From: Draconibacterium orientale
GTDB taxonomy: Bacteria > Bacteroidota > Bacteroidia > Bacteroidales > JAADGE01
Direction of reading: 5' to 3'
Assembly: GCA_020721645.1 (NCBI GenBank)
Contig: DYMH01000013.1
Coordinates: forward strand, 1-45,476
Length of the DNA: 45,476 nt
Part shown: positions 16,288 to 24,692 of the stretch, in pieces
How positions within the stretch are numbered: the stretch's first letter is position 1
Layout of the letters: each line of letters starts with the position of its first letter
Translations under genes and position numbers: made by a program
The notes under the pieces: model-generated
The model's input: only the letters and a program-made list of their open reading frames with translations
Told to the model about the DNA's origin: nothing
Database searches by the model: none

Positions 16288-18726
16288 TCAGAACGAAAGC
16301 GATAATTTCAGATTCAAACGCCTTCCGGTTAGGTGATTGGGAACTGCATATTGTTCGTAATTAGAATTAAATGCAATAGCAGAATTAGGAACAACACGCA
16401 CCCAATTATACGAAATTGTATTATCGATATCCAACAAATTAAAGACTTCAATGGTCAGCCAAGCACTTTTCACTTTTTTAAATTTCGACGAAGGTTTTCC
16501 GGCTTCCGAATCGACGAGGACTGCCGAAAATCCAATATCCACACGTTTGTAATCGGGCATTCGCAACTGTGCATCATACGGCTGCGTATTTGGCGGACCG
16601 TAGGGCAAAGCCGTACCGTACAGCAAATTCAGGTGTGCCCTGAAATTTTTATGTCCCGGAATGTAATCCTGAAAAAAAATTCCGGCAGTTGCTCGTTGGT
16701 CGGTTGGACGAGGATAATATCCAAATCCATCGTCGGTCCCCGTGCCGTTGTCATAAACATTTTCCCGAGTTTGCATTATCGACAAACTAAACCACGAATC
16801 AACATCGGGCACAAATTCGCCGCCTATTTTCATATCAATACCCGTGGCATAGCCCGAAGCTCGTTGGTTTGCATAATATCTTACACGCACATTATCAACT
16901 TGATACGGAATAATATCATCAAGAATTTTATAATAAATTTCGGTGTACATTTTAAACTGTCGCCCAAACGATTTGAATACGAACTCGTTACCTGCCACAA
17001 AGTGAATGGATTTTTGTGCCCGGCTATTGTCTAACAACGTTCCGTCTTTCATGCGGATTTCTTTGTAAAAAGGCGGCTGATAATACAATCCGCCCGAAAG
17101 TCTGAAAATATGTTTATGTTCGGTTTCAGGTTGATATGCAGCCGAAAGTCGCGGACTGACAAGCAATTGAGAATTGTACGTGTTGTAATTTCCACGCAAT
17201 CCGCCATTGATTTCAAATTTTGCTGAAGACGTTTCAAAGTTGTAAGTATCTTGTAAATAGCTGATAATATTCTGATTCGTTAATTTATTTTTTGCTTTGA
17301 TATTTTCGTAAACATTCAGATATTCAGTATTATACGGAATTGAATATCCGGCAGAATCAATCATTTGCCATTCATCGAGCTTGTTATCAATTTGATATTC
17401 ACGAACTTCGGCACCCCAACGGACAGTATTCTCATCGGTGCTGTAAATTCCGGAATGCGATAAACTTAATTGATTGATGTTTAAATAATTTCTTGCATGA
17501 TTTAAAAACGCTCCGACTCCCAGATTTAAGATGCTGTCGCCTGCGTTACCCGATCCAATATCTCGGTCCAATTCATTGAGTTGATAGGCTCCCAGTATAT
17601 CAAATGTTTCGGCTTCATAAGTTGTGAAGCCCGATAGGGTTAAAAACAATTGTAAGGCAGTGGAAGGGTGAAAATCGGCAGTTAACGCACCGGTAGTAGA
17701 GAAAAAACGATCGGCTTCTTTGCCTTCAAAATAAATATCTAAACCATAACTGCTCGAAATTGTTCCGAAAGAAGTATGGCTGGATTGTGGAACAAAATTG
17801 AATTTATTGTCGGCAACATTAAAAAGCAAATTGAAATCGAACTTAGAATTTACAGAATAAGTTATATAAGCCTGATAATCAATGAATGAAGGGCGATATG
17901 CACCGGTGGTTTCTAAGCTGTTAAGAATGTAACGATTTGTTTTATAGCGTAATCCGGAAAGAAATTTCAGTTTTTTGGAAAAAGCTGTTCCTTCAACAAA
18001 TAAATCGGCACCAAGCAAACCTGCCGAAGCCGACATGCCGAATTTCGTGGGTTTTCGATATTTAACATCGAGTACCGATGCCATTTTATCGCCGTATTGA
18101 GCTTCAAAACCACCTGCCGAAAAATGTACTGCCGACACCATTTGCGGATTTACGAAACTCAATCCTTCTTGCTGCCCCGAACGTACGAGTTGTGGGCGAT
18201 AGATTTCGATTCCGTTTACATACACCAGATTTTCGTCGAAATTTCCGCCGCGAACATTGTATTGCGAACTCAGCTCGTTGTGCGAACTGACACCCAACTG
18301 AGTCATCAACAAACTTTCGATGCCGCCCGAAACCGAGGGTATCACCCGAATCACTTTGGGGTCGATACGCATGGTGCCCGAAGAATTGAGTTTGGTATCG
18401 GAAACCGTCACTTCGTCCAAAAGATTATCTTTCGATTCGAGTATAATATCAAATTGTAAGTCTTGCCCCGTATGCTTAAATTGCCAAAACAATTGAACGA
18501 AATTTTGATGCCTGAAAACCAAAGTAGAAACCGAAATCGGAATTTGAATTGAGAAAAGCCCGTTGGCATCGGATTGTGTATAAAAACGGTCGTCGGTCGA
18601 AAAAATATCAACATAATCGACAGATTTGCCGTTTTCGTTAATGATACGACCTGAAACTGTTACATTTTGCGAAAAACATAATTCGCTCGAAAAAAATAAA
18701 AGAATACTAAGGATTGTTATTTTCAT
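16288..18726 (-). CDS. TonB-dependent outer-membrane receptor
   Basis: An 812-residue protein with a signal peptide (MKITILSILLFFSSELCFS), a carboxypeptidase-regulatory-like beta-sandwich domain (residues about 22-105, VSGRIINENGKSVDYV), a plug domain (SVSGGIESLLMTQLGVSSHNELSSQYNVRGGNFDENLVYVNG, split here by function: plug then NVRGG and VYVNG) and a beta-barrel ending in aromatic LNLKLSLSF, as outer-membrane assembly requires. Such proteins take up siderophores, vitamins or glycans with TonB energy; no SusD gene is adjacent, so a SusCD pair is unlikely and the substrate is unknown. The start at 18726 follows the signal peptide better than the longer ATG 13 codons upstream. Confidence 0.9.
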   Translation of the reverse strand: MKITILSILLFFSSELCFSQNVTVSGRIINENGKSVDYVDIFSTDDRFYTQSDANGLFSIQIPISVSTLVFRHQNFVQLFWQFKHTGQDLQFDIILESKDNLLDEVTVSDTKLNSSGTMRIDPKVIRVIPSVSGGIESLLMTQLGVSSHNELSSQYNVRGGNFDENLVYVNGIEIYRPQLVRSGQQEGLSFVNPQMVSAVHFSAGGFEAQYGDKMASVLDVKYRKPTKFGMSASAGLLGADLFVEGTAFSKKLKFLSGLRYKTNRYILNSLETTGAYRPSFIDYQAYITYSVNSKFDFNLLFNVADNKFNFVPQSSHTSFGTISSSYGLDIYFEGKEADRFFSTTGALTADFHPSTALQLFLTLSGFTTYEAETFDILGAYQLNELDRDIGSGNAGDSILNLGVGAFLNHARNYLNINQLSLSHSGIYSTDENTVRWGAEVREYQIDNKLDEWQMIDSAGYSIPYNTEYLNVYENIKAKNKLTNQNIISYLQDTYNFETSSAKFEINGGLRGNYNTYNSQLLVSPRLSAAYQPETEHKHIFRLSGGLYYQPPFYKEIRMKDGTLLDNSRAQKSIHFVAGNEFVFKSFGRQFKMYTEIYYKILDDIIPYQVDNVRVRYYANQRASGYATGIDMKIGGEFVPDVDSWFSLSIMQTRENVYDNGTGTDDGFGYYPRPTDQRATAGIFFQDYIPGHKNFRAHLNLLYGTALPYGPPNTQPYDAQLRMPDYKRVDIGFSAVLVDSEAGKPSSKFKKVKSAWLTIEVFNLLDIDNTISYNWVRVVPNSAIAFNSNYEQYAVPNHLTGRRLNLKLSLSF

Positions 18727-18746
18727 AAACCGGGAAAAAAGAATTG

Positions 18747-18754
18747 CAAATATA
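18747..18754 (-). promoter_or_regulatory. -7 promoter element of the TonB receptor gene
   Basis: CAAATATA on the plus strand is TATATTTG on the minus strand, a perfect TAnnTTTG match 20 bases before the chosen ATG at 18726. Its position supports that start, since the longer ATG at 18765 would lie upstream of the transcription start. A GTTTT stretch lies about 20 bases further upstream as a weak -33 element. Confidence 0.55.
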
Positions 18755-18888
18755 ATTAAACACACGCTGTATAAAACTTTTTTTTATGCAAAGTATTGTA
18801 CGAAATTTGTAAATTACAGAAAATTTGAGAATGTGAAAATGAAAGAAATTTCACTCCTGCTTTCTACTTTTAAACTTTCTACTCAATT

Positions 18889-19299
18889 ATGATAAGACAA
18901 AAAGAAATCGTTTTACCTTCTTTCAATAGAGGTTATCATCTGATAACCAGACTTATTGAACGAGAATTTTCGGATTTACCTGCTGTGGGAATGATGCACA
19001 TTTTTCTCAAACACACATCAGCCGGATTGACTGTAAATGAAAACGCAGACCCATCGGTTCGTATTGATTTTGAGAATATTATGAATCTCATGATACCCGA
19101 AAATCAAACATACTACACCCACACCGATGAAGGATCGGACGATATGCCGTCGCACATTAAAACAACTCTTATCGGTTCATCGCTCATGCTTCCGATTACT
19201 TCGGGACAGCTTAATTTAGGCACGTGGCAAGGTATTTACTTATGTGAATTTCGAAATAATGCCGGAAAACGAAAATTGATATTGACACTGTTTGAATAA
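18889..19299 (+). CDS. yjbQ: YjbQ family protein (UPF0047)
   Basis: A 136-residue single-domain protein of the YjbQ/UPF0047 family, the whole length matching the family. Conserved segments are HTSAGLTVNENADPSVRIDF (residues about 45-64), HTDEGSDDMPSHIKT and the closing GTWQGIYLCEFRNN with its acidic and histidine residues in the trimeric active-site pocket. Escherichia coli YjbQ shows weak thiamine-phosphate synthase activity in vitro; the physiological reaction is unsettled. It stands between a divergent TonB receptor and the Usp gene, with no thi genes nearby. Confidence 0.9.
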   Translation: MIRQKEIVLPSFNRGYHLITRLIEREFSDLPAVGMMHIFLKHTSAGLTVNENADPSVRIDFENIMNLMIPENQTYYTHTDEGSDDMPSHIKTTLIGSSLMLPITSGQLNLGTWQGIYLCEFRNNAGKRKLILTLFE

Positions 19300-19381
19300 A
19301 GTAAATATCTGTCAGTTGGATTGTTGAGAACTTTTAACGCTAAGAACAAAAAATATATTTCATATAAAAATGTATGAAAAT

Positions 19382-19413
19382 TTTGTTTTATTTACAAATT
19401 TTCAGTAAATTAG
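19382..19413 (+). promoter_or_regulatory. Promoter of the universal stress protein gene
   Basis: TTTG at 19382-19385 and TAAATTAG at 19406-19413 are separated by 20 bases, the spacing of Bacteroidota -33 and -7 elements (TTTG and TAnnTTTG, the second with one mismatch). The start codon is about 53 bases downstream. Confidence 0.45.
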
Positions 19414-19466
19414 CAAAGAACAAATGGCATTAATTTTGATAAATTATAAAACAAAAATTAAGAAAT

Positions 19467-20315
19467 ATGAAAAAGACGTTAAACGATATTATTTTGGTAC
19501 CTACCGATTTTTCGGAAGTGTGCGACAATGCATTGGAACACGCAATTGTTCTTGCTAAGAACATGAAATATCGTGTATTTTTACTTCATGTCATTAACCG
19601 AGACACCCAAAAATACCTTGAAGAAGAAAAATTAACACGAGATACCATCGTCGATAAAATGGAAAAAACGGTTTCCAAATATTCAAAAGAGCACGATTTA
19701 CAAGTTGAATATTTGATAAAAAGCGGGAATTTTCTAAAAAAAGTTGAAAAAGTAGCCGAAAAATTATCGGTAAAACTTATCATTTTGGGAACTCACGGAA
19801 AAGTCGGATTTCAAAAAATTACCGGAAGCTTTGCTTTGAAAGTTATTACGGCAACCAGCGTGCCCACCATTGTGGTTCAAAAACGAATTTTTTCGGGCGG
19901 CTACAAAAATATCATTTTCCCCATTACTGCTTACACCCAAGACCGACAAAAAGTTGTTTGGGCTGTAAACATTGCCAAAACCTTTGGTTCAATAGTTCAT
20001 TTGTTCCCGAAATTTGAATCGGAAAGTTATTACAAAGGCAAAATTATGAGTATAACGAAGCAAATTAAAACTTTATTCGATAAATACGGCGTAGAATATG
20101 TGGATAAAGTTTCTTCGCCCACTGCCGGAAATTTTGCCAAACAGGTTATCGATTATGCGGTAGAAAATGAATCGGAATTAATTATGACTTTGATTGACCA
20201 AGATAAAATGTTGCCGATTTTTTCTTCTATCGATGAACAAATTATTTTCAACAGCTCACAAATTCCGGTAATTTGTATCAATCCGATTAATACAAAAAAA
20301 ACATCGTGGCACTAA
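19467..20315 (+). CDS. Universal stress protein, tandem UspA domains
   Basis: A 282-residue cytoplasmic protein of two Usp domains. The first (about 1-148) begins NDIILVPTDFSEVCDNALEH and has the nucleotide-binding loop LGTHGKVGFQKITGS near 108-122, resembling G-x2-G-x9-G-S/T though one residue shorter in the middle, so ATP binding is plausible. The second (about 155-280) begins YKNIIFPITAY and lacks a clear loop, suggesting a structural role. Such proteins are induced under starvation or energy stress. The stop codon TAA overlaps the first unit of a 14-unit heptamer array. The neighbouring convergent gene is a RelA/SpoT homologue, a thematic but not operonic link. Confidence 0.92.
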   Translation: MKKTLNDIILVPTDFSEVCDNALEHAIVLAKNMKYRVFLLHVINRDTQKYLEEEKLTRDTIVDKMEKTVSKYSKEHDLQVEYLIKSGNFLKKVEKVAEKLSVKLIILGTHGKVGFQKITGSFALKVITATSVPTIVVQKRIFSGGYKNIIFPITAYTQDRQKVVWAVNIAKTFGSIVHLFPKFESESYYKGKIMSITKQIKTLFDKYGVEYVDKVSSPTAGNFAKQVIDYAVENESELIMTLIDQDKMLPIFSSIDEQIIFNSSQIPVICINPINTKKTSWH

Positions 20316-20411
20316 AAAGTGAAAAGTGAATAGTGAAAAGTGAATAGTGAATAGTGAATAGTGAATAGTGAATAGTGAATAGTGAATAGTGAAAAGTGAA
20401 AAGTGAAAAGT
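20314..20411 (+). repeat. Fourteen-unit 7-bp array at the usp stop codon
   Basis: Exact-register units running AAAAAGT, GAAAAGT, GAATAGT, GAAAAGT, then seven GAATAGT, then three GAAAAGT. It begins inside the usp stop codon. In unit-spanning phase every unit gives AGTGA, so TGA recurs every 7 bases and falls in all three frames on the sense strand; GAATAGT adds TAG. No indels. The last units form the 5' arm of a terminator hairpin. Confidence 0.95.
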
Positions 20412-20439
20412 GAAATTAAATCATTTTTCACTTTTTTTT
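20406..20439 (+). terminator. AT-rich terminator built partly from the heptamer array
   Basis: AAAAGTGAAA (20406-20415) pairs with TTTCACTTTT (20426-20435) around a 10-base loop and runs into further T residues. The left arm is the final array heptamer; the right arm is unique. It would terminate the usp transcript after the array. Confidence 0.55.
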
Positions 20440-20447
20440 ATTTCTGC

Positions 20448-20679
20448 ATCAACACATCATCACATCAAAAAATCATCACATCATCACATCAAAAAATCAT
20501 CACATCATCACATCATCACATCAAAAAATCATCACATCATCACATCATCACATCAAAAAATCATCACATCAAAAAATCATCACATCAAAAAATCATCACA
20601 TTAAAAAATCATCACATCATCACATCATCACATCAAAAAATCATCACATCAAAAAATCATCACATCAAACTATCAAACC
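20448..20679 (-). repeat. Octamer array of 29 units, mostly two words
   Basis: 29 phased 8-bp units, ATCA (ATTA once) plus TCAC (16 times), AAAA (10, counting the ATTA unit), ACAC (1), AACT (1) or AACC (1). No indels. It ends inside the RelA/SpoT gene: the last unit (20672-20679) contains that gene's stop TGA on the minus strand and part of the final valine codon region. Sense-strand reading is NNNNTGAT. It starts 9 bases after the usp terminator. The plus-strand reading is a low-complexity His/Ile/Thr/Ser/Lys string, not a protein. Confidence 0.95.
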
Positions 20680-22856
20680 CTATAAACTTTTCGAATATTT
20701 TTTATCGAAGCGACTTCGTGCAACAATTTTTGCACAACGTCTTTGTTCGGAGCTTTAAAAGTAATGCTTCCTGAAAAATAATTGAGTTTGGATTCGATAT
20801 TCAATGAGGTCATATTCAAATGCAAATGTCCTGAAATAACATTGATAACATCAATCAGAACTGAATGCCTATCGCTTCCTTCAAAATAAATATTTGCCGG
20901 AAAAACATCTGCGATTTTCATTTGCCAATGAACGGCTGCCGTATTTTTACCTTCGGAAGTATTCAGTGCAATGGCTTCTTTGCATTCTCGTTTGTGTACA
21001 ATAACCGTACTATCGGGTTGTTTGTATGCTATACACTCATCGCCGGGCAAGGCGTTGCAACAGCTCGAAAATTCAAATTGGTCGGCACTGTTGATTATAA
21101 AATTTTTTTTATTGAACTCAACCAAATCCGTATCCGAAATATCAATTAAATCATCGTCCTCCGATTTACCAAAAATACCTCCAATCAAACGCCCCATGAG
21201 CGAAGCTTTGCGTTTTTTTAAATAATTTAAAACAGTATTTTCCGAAATCTCAGCGGCAGCCATTTTCTTAAAGAAATCATCGGTATCCTTGCAATTGAAG
21301 CGGATTCGCAGGCGTTTTAAAATATTATCTTCGAGCGGAAAATCGGCAGCCAAATTATTAAACAATTGTTTGCCTTGTGTAACCAATTGTTTCTGAATTT
21401 TGTTAAAATGCCGTCTGATTGTTGTTTTTGCTTTTGCCGTAACGGCGTATGCTATCCAATTTTTCTCAACTGTAATATCTTCGGCTGTAAATACTTTCAC
21501 ACGGTCGCCTTCGTGCAGCACATAATCAATACGCACGGCTTTGTTTCCTACTTCGGCATATTTAAATTTCATGCCAAGGTCTTTATGGATATAGAAAGCA
21601 AAATCGAGCACTGTCGAATTTTTTTTCAGCGAGATAATATCTCCTGTTTCCGAAAAAACATCTATTTCTTTGTCTTCCGGATGAAGAATTTCCATGATTT
21701 CTTCATTGGTCAAACTGTCGTTATTAATTTTCTTTCCCGTTGAACGCAACCAGCGGTCGAAATTCTTTTGATGTAGGTTTTCGTGGTCGGCAGCATAACC
21801 TGTTTGTGCTATTTCGCCCATTCGTTGGGACATGATTTGCACTTCAACCCAGCTCCCGAGCATCACATCGGTAATCAGGGCTTCAAATCCGTTGCTTCGA
21901 GGTTCTGTTATCCAATCTTTAAGCCCGCGAACATTAAACAGTTCGGAAATGGAGGCATAAATCATAAATGCCTGCACTTTTTCAGAATAATAGACAACAT
22001 TTTTAAATATCAAACGTACCGACATGAAATTATGAATATCGGCAAAAGTGATTTTATTGTTTTTTATTATTTGCCATGTTTGGTAGAGCGATTTGGTTAC
22101 CGGAATGATTTCAAATTCGTAGCCGTTGTTTTTCAGCATTTCGGAAAGCGGTGCCGACATTACTTTAAAAATTTCGTTCCGTTGTTCGCTGTTGTTATCT
22201 GCCAAATCTTTTAGCTCTTGATATTCAGTAGGTTGTCTGTATTTAAAACTGAGGTCTTCTATTTCTTTTTTAATATTGAAAAGCCCGAGTTTGTAGGCTA
22301 AGGGTGCATACACATCGAGAGATTCGCCGGATTTAATCATCAGGCTGTTTTCGCGAATCCCTACCATGGTTCGTAGATTGTGTAAGCGGTCGGCAATTTT
22401 TACGAAAGCAATGCGTCTGTCTTTCGACATTTTGAGTATCATATCGCGAAAGGTTTCGATTTGGTCGCTTCGATGGGGATTAAAAACATTGGTGATTTTC
22501 GTTACACCGTCCACTATCACTGCAATATCTTTTCCAAATTCACGTTCAATTTCTTCTAAGGTAGAATCTGTGTCTTCAACAGTATCGTGCAAAAGTGCGG
22601 CTGCAATGGTAACAGAGCCGAATCCCATTTCTTTGGCAACTATTGTGGCAACTTCAATCGGGTGTATGATATAAGGAATTTCATCGCCGGTTTTCCGCAA
22701 TATGCCGTAATGTGCATTATCGGCATAACGAAAAGCCCTAATAACACGTTCGTGAGAAGCATCGGCAGTCAATCGCTTAGTACACATCAACAATTCTTTC
22801 ATTTTCGAATCGATGAGTTGTCGCTGTTCTTTTGAATAGGCGTAGTGAACTCGCAT
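20673..22856 (-). CDS. RelA/SpoT homologue, hydrolase intact, synthetase degenerate
   Basis: A 727-residue RSH protein controlling (p)ppGpp. The HD hydrolase (about 45-200) keeps its key residues: HPIEVA, LLHDTVEDT and IADRLHNLRTM. The synthetase region (about 235-375) is eroded: RxKS becomes VTKSLYQTW, the D-L-x-A-I-R element becomes N-F-M-S-V-R (catalytic Asp to Asn), and NGYQSLHT becomes NGFEALIT, while EVQI is retained. TGS (about 415-475) and C-terminal ACT (about 655-727) domains are present. I infer a SpoT-like, mostly hydrolytic enzyme, with a separate synthetase elsewhere. Length is normal. The stop lies in an octamer array. Confidence 0.88.
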   Translation of the reverse strand: MRVHYAYSKEQRQLIDSKMKELLMCTKRLTADASHERVIRAFRYADNAHYGILRKTGDEIPYIIHPIEVATIVAKEMGFGSVTIAAALLHDTVEDTDSTLEEIEREFGKDIAVIVDGVTKITNVFNPHRSDQIETFRDMILKMSKDRRIAFVKIADRLHNLRTMVGIRENSLMIKSGESLDVYAPLAYKLGLFNIKKEIEDLSFKYRQPTEYQELKDLADNNSEQRNEIFKVMSAPLSEMLKNNGYEFEIIPVTKSLYQTWQIIKNNKITFADIHNFMSVRLIFKNVVYYSEKVQAFMIYASISELFNVRGLKDWITEPRSNGFEALITDVMLGSWVEVQIMSQRMGEIAQTGYAADHENLHQKNFDRWLRSTGKKINNDSLTNEEIMEILHPEDKEIDVFSETGDIISLKKNSTVLDFAFYIHKDLGMKFKYAEVGNKAVRIDYVLHEGDRVKVFTAEDITVEKNWIAYAVTAKAKTTIRRHFNKIQKQLVTQGKQLFNNLAADFPLEDNILKRLRIRFNCKDTDDFFKKMAAAEISENTVLNYLKKRKASLMGRLIGGIFGKSEDDDLIDISDTDLVEFNKKNFIINSADQFEFSSCCNALPGDECIAYKQPDSTVIVHKRECKEAIALNTSEGKNTAAVHWQMKIADVFPANIYFEGSDRHSVLIDVINVISGHLHLNMTSLNIESKLNYFSGSITFKAPNKDVVQKLLHEVASIKNIRKVYRV

Positions 22857-22900
22857 AAACTTATTTTTTAAAACTATTTTTTCTCAATTTTTTTTCCAAC

Positions 22901-22928
22901 AAAAAACCTGAAACAGGATAATTTCAGG
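22901..22928 (-). terminator. Hairpin terminator between the CHU_C gene and the RSH gene
   Basis: CCTGAAA (22907-22913) pairs with TTTCAGG (22922-22928); on the minus strand the stem is followed by six T. It lies about 140 bases past the CHU_C gene stop at 23069 and 45 bases before the RSH start. The rest of this 212-bp gap is AT-rich with no other clear feature. Confidence 0.6.
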
Positions 22929-23068
22929 ATACGTTTTTTTATACTACGTATTTAACTCTAATTTATAAATGCAAAATATATTTTTGGGTTAATCCTTTTT
23001 TACAAATTTAACATAATTTTTTTAAAATTAATCTTAAAATACGATATTTTATTTTGATATTTTGTGTA

Positions 23069-24571
23069 TTATTTTATTTCATTTAAAAGTGTAATATAAC
23101 TTGTTTTTACAATTTTTTTTCCATTATTATTTTTATACGAGATATAATAGATATATGTTGCCTGTGGATATGGCGACCCGCTTGCATCGAAGCCTGTCCA
23201 ACCTTGGTTTGGGTCGTTTGTTTCAAAAACCAAACTTCCGTTTCGGCTGTATATTGACATCCGGTATTCGGCAGCGAAAGCAATTTTTGGTTTAAACGTG
23301 CGATTGTCTTCGTGTGTGTCGTTCGGATTAAAGGCATTGGGAACAAAAATAATTTCCTCCGGCTTCAAACAAGTAGTGTTTGATATTGATTTACATATAT
23401 TTGAATCAATTTTTGAAGAAATTGTATAACAAAATGTTGCGGACGAATTTCCGCTTGCAAATTGTTCGGCGTAAAACGATGAAATATCATCGGAATAAGT
23501 TGTATTTGAAGTAGATGCAATAATTTGAAAATCTTCGCTCGGAATTTGTCGAGATAGTTGATAATCATTTGATTTAGTAATTGTGTTCCAAGTGAGAATG
23601 TTTGTTTTATCTCGATATTCAGAATTTAAGACTATATTGGACAAGGTATCTGAGCGTTGGGTCTCGAATTTGCAATAATTTCGGGCAATGAGCACATAAA
23701 AATAGTGATTTTCGCCCGATATTTGGAAATCGGAAAAATGAATTTCATCGCTCCTCAAAAAAGGAATCACAGCCAGAGTATCGAAATTTTCGGGTATTCT
23801 TTGTGATTTTAACAAAACAAAATCAGTAATTTGAGCTGTTGTATCGCAACGAAACACAAGATTGAATGTGTCTGACTTGACTTGCAGGCATTGAGAATTA
23901 ATAAAATCCGGGACTTTTAAGGTATTTGTGAACAGGGTATCGTTGCCGGATTGGGAAAGAAAACCATCGATAGTTTGTGTAATTCGATACGTGTAGTGGG
24001 TTTCGGTTTGGATGTCGAAATCGTAAAATACGGTATCCGTTGTACTCACAATAATCTGAAAAGGGCTTCCGTTGCTTGATTTGTGAAGTGAAAAAGTTTC
24101 GATATTTTGAGTTTGATGATTCCAACGCAGAACATTCCTTTTTTTGCATAAATCGAAAGTCGATTGCAGGAAAACGGTTTTAAAAGGTTCGCTCATGGGG
24201 CTGAGCAAAATTTGCCCATTTTCTGTTTTGTACGCCGCAATACGATATGTTTCGATTCTTTCTTCGGGCTTTGCAGGTCCCAGATTGGTTGTGGTGTCGA
24301 GAAATGAAAAAATATTTGGGTCGTCAATTTGAGCTATGGTGTTATAAGAATAATCGACAACGCCCGGAAAATTGTAAATCAGGCGTTTGACGATGTAGCC
24401 GTCAATCTTTTCGGGCTGTTGCATCGACCAAGTGATGATTGGTTTGAGATTTATGGGCTTGATATTGACCGATGTAATTTTAGGTATTTCAACGTTTTGC
24501 CCCCAAACGGTGCTTGCAAAAAAAAGCTGAACTGTAAACAAAAAAAAAGATTTTAGATGGCTTAAAATCAT
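23069..24571 (-). CDS. Secreted protein with gliding-type C-terminal domain (T9SS type B)
   Basis: A 500-residue protein with a signal peptide (MILSHLKSFFLFTVQLFFAS, cleavage after VWGQ), fibronectin-III-like modules with phrases such as LRWNHQ, NILTWNT, YRIAAYKT and YTYRITQ, and a C-terminal domain (residues about 405-500) starting FVPNAFNPNDTHEDNRTFKP and ending YIYYISYKNNNGKKIVKTSYITLL. The latter is the CHU_C/gliding-motility C-terminal domain recognised by the type IX secretion system. The protein is therefore exported and probably held at the surface. Several N-terminal modules use paired cysteines. It is a single gene; the ligand is unknown. Confidence 0.88.
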   Translation of the reverse strand: MILSHLKSFFLFTVQLFFASTVWGQNVEIPKITSVNIKPINLKPIITWSMQQPEKIDGYIVKRLIYNFPGVVDYSYNTIAQIDDPNIFSFLDTTTNLGPAKPEERIETYRIAAYKTENGQILLSPMSEPFKTVFLQSTFDLCKKRNVLRWNHQTQNIETFSLHKSSNGSPFQIIVSTTDTVFYDFDIQTETHYTYRITQTIDGFLSQSGNDTLFTNTLKVPDFINSQCLQVKSDTFNLVFRCDTTAQITDFVLLKSQRIPENFDTLAVIPFLRSDEIHFSDFQISGENHYFYVLIARNYCKFETQRSDTLSNIVLNSEYRDKTNILTWNTITKSNDYQLSRQIPSEDFQIIASTSNTTYSDDISSFYAEQFASGNSSATFCYTISSKIDSNICKSISNTTCLKPEEIIFVPNAFNPNDTHEDNRTFKPKIAFAAEYRMSIYSRNGSLVFETNDPNQGWTGFDASGSPYPQATYIYYISYKNNNGKKIVKTSYITLLNEIK

Positions 24572-24620
24572 GGTGATTTTTTTCGGATAATTGTGTTAAC
24601 GATATTCTAATCTTAGGATA

Positions 24621-24654
24621 AAAACGAAAAAAACGCGAGTTTATGCTCGCGTTT
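24621..24654 (-). terminator. Intrinsic terminator of the siaC-like gene
   Basis: AAACGCGAG (24631-24639) pairs perfectly with CTCGCGTTT (24646-24654) around a 6-base loop. On the minus strand the stem is followed by TTTTTTTCG and more T, about 40 bases after the siaC-like stop codon. It is one of the most GC-rich stems in the window. Confidence 0.85.
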
Positions 24655-24692
24655 GGAATCTTTTTCAGATTTATCGGGGTAAAAAATTTTCA

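Noticed and set aside
18826-18888. Another heptamer array before yjbQ
   Set aside because: CTTTCTAC recurs at 15 bases, not 14, so the 7-bp register is broken; only a loose resemblance to the 15824 array.
20403-20774. Plus-strand His-rich open frames over the second octamer array
   Set aside because: Same array artefact; overlaps the RSH gene end antisense and lacks any non-repetitive coding character.
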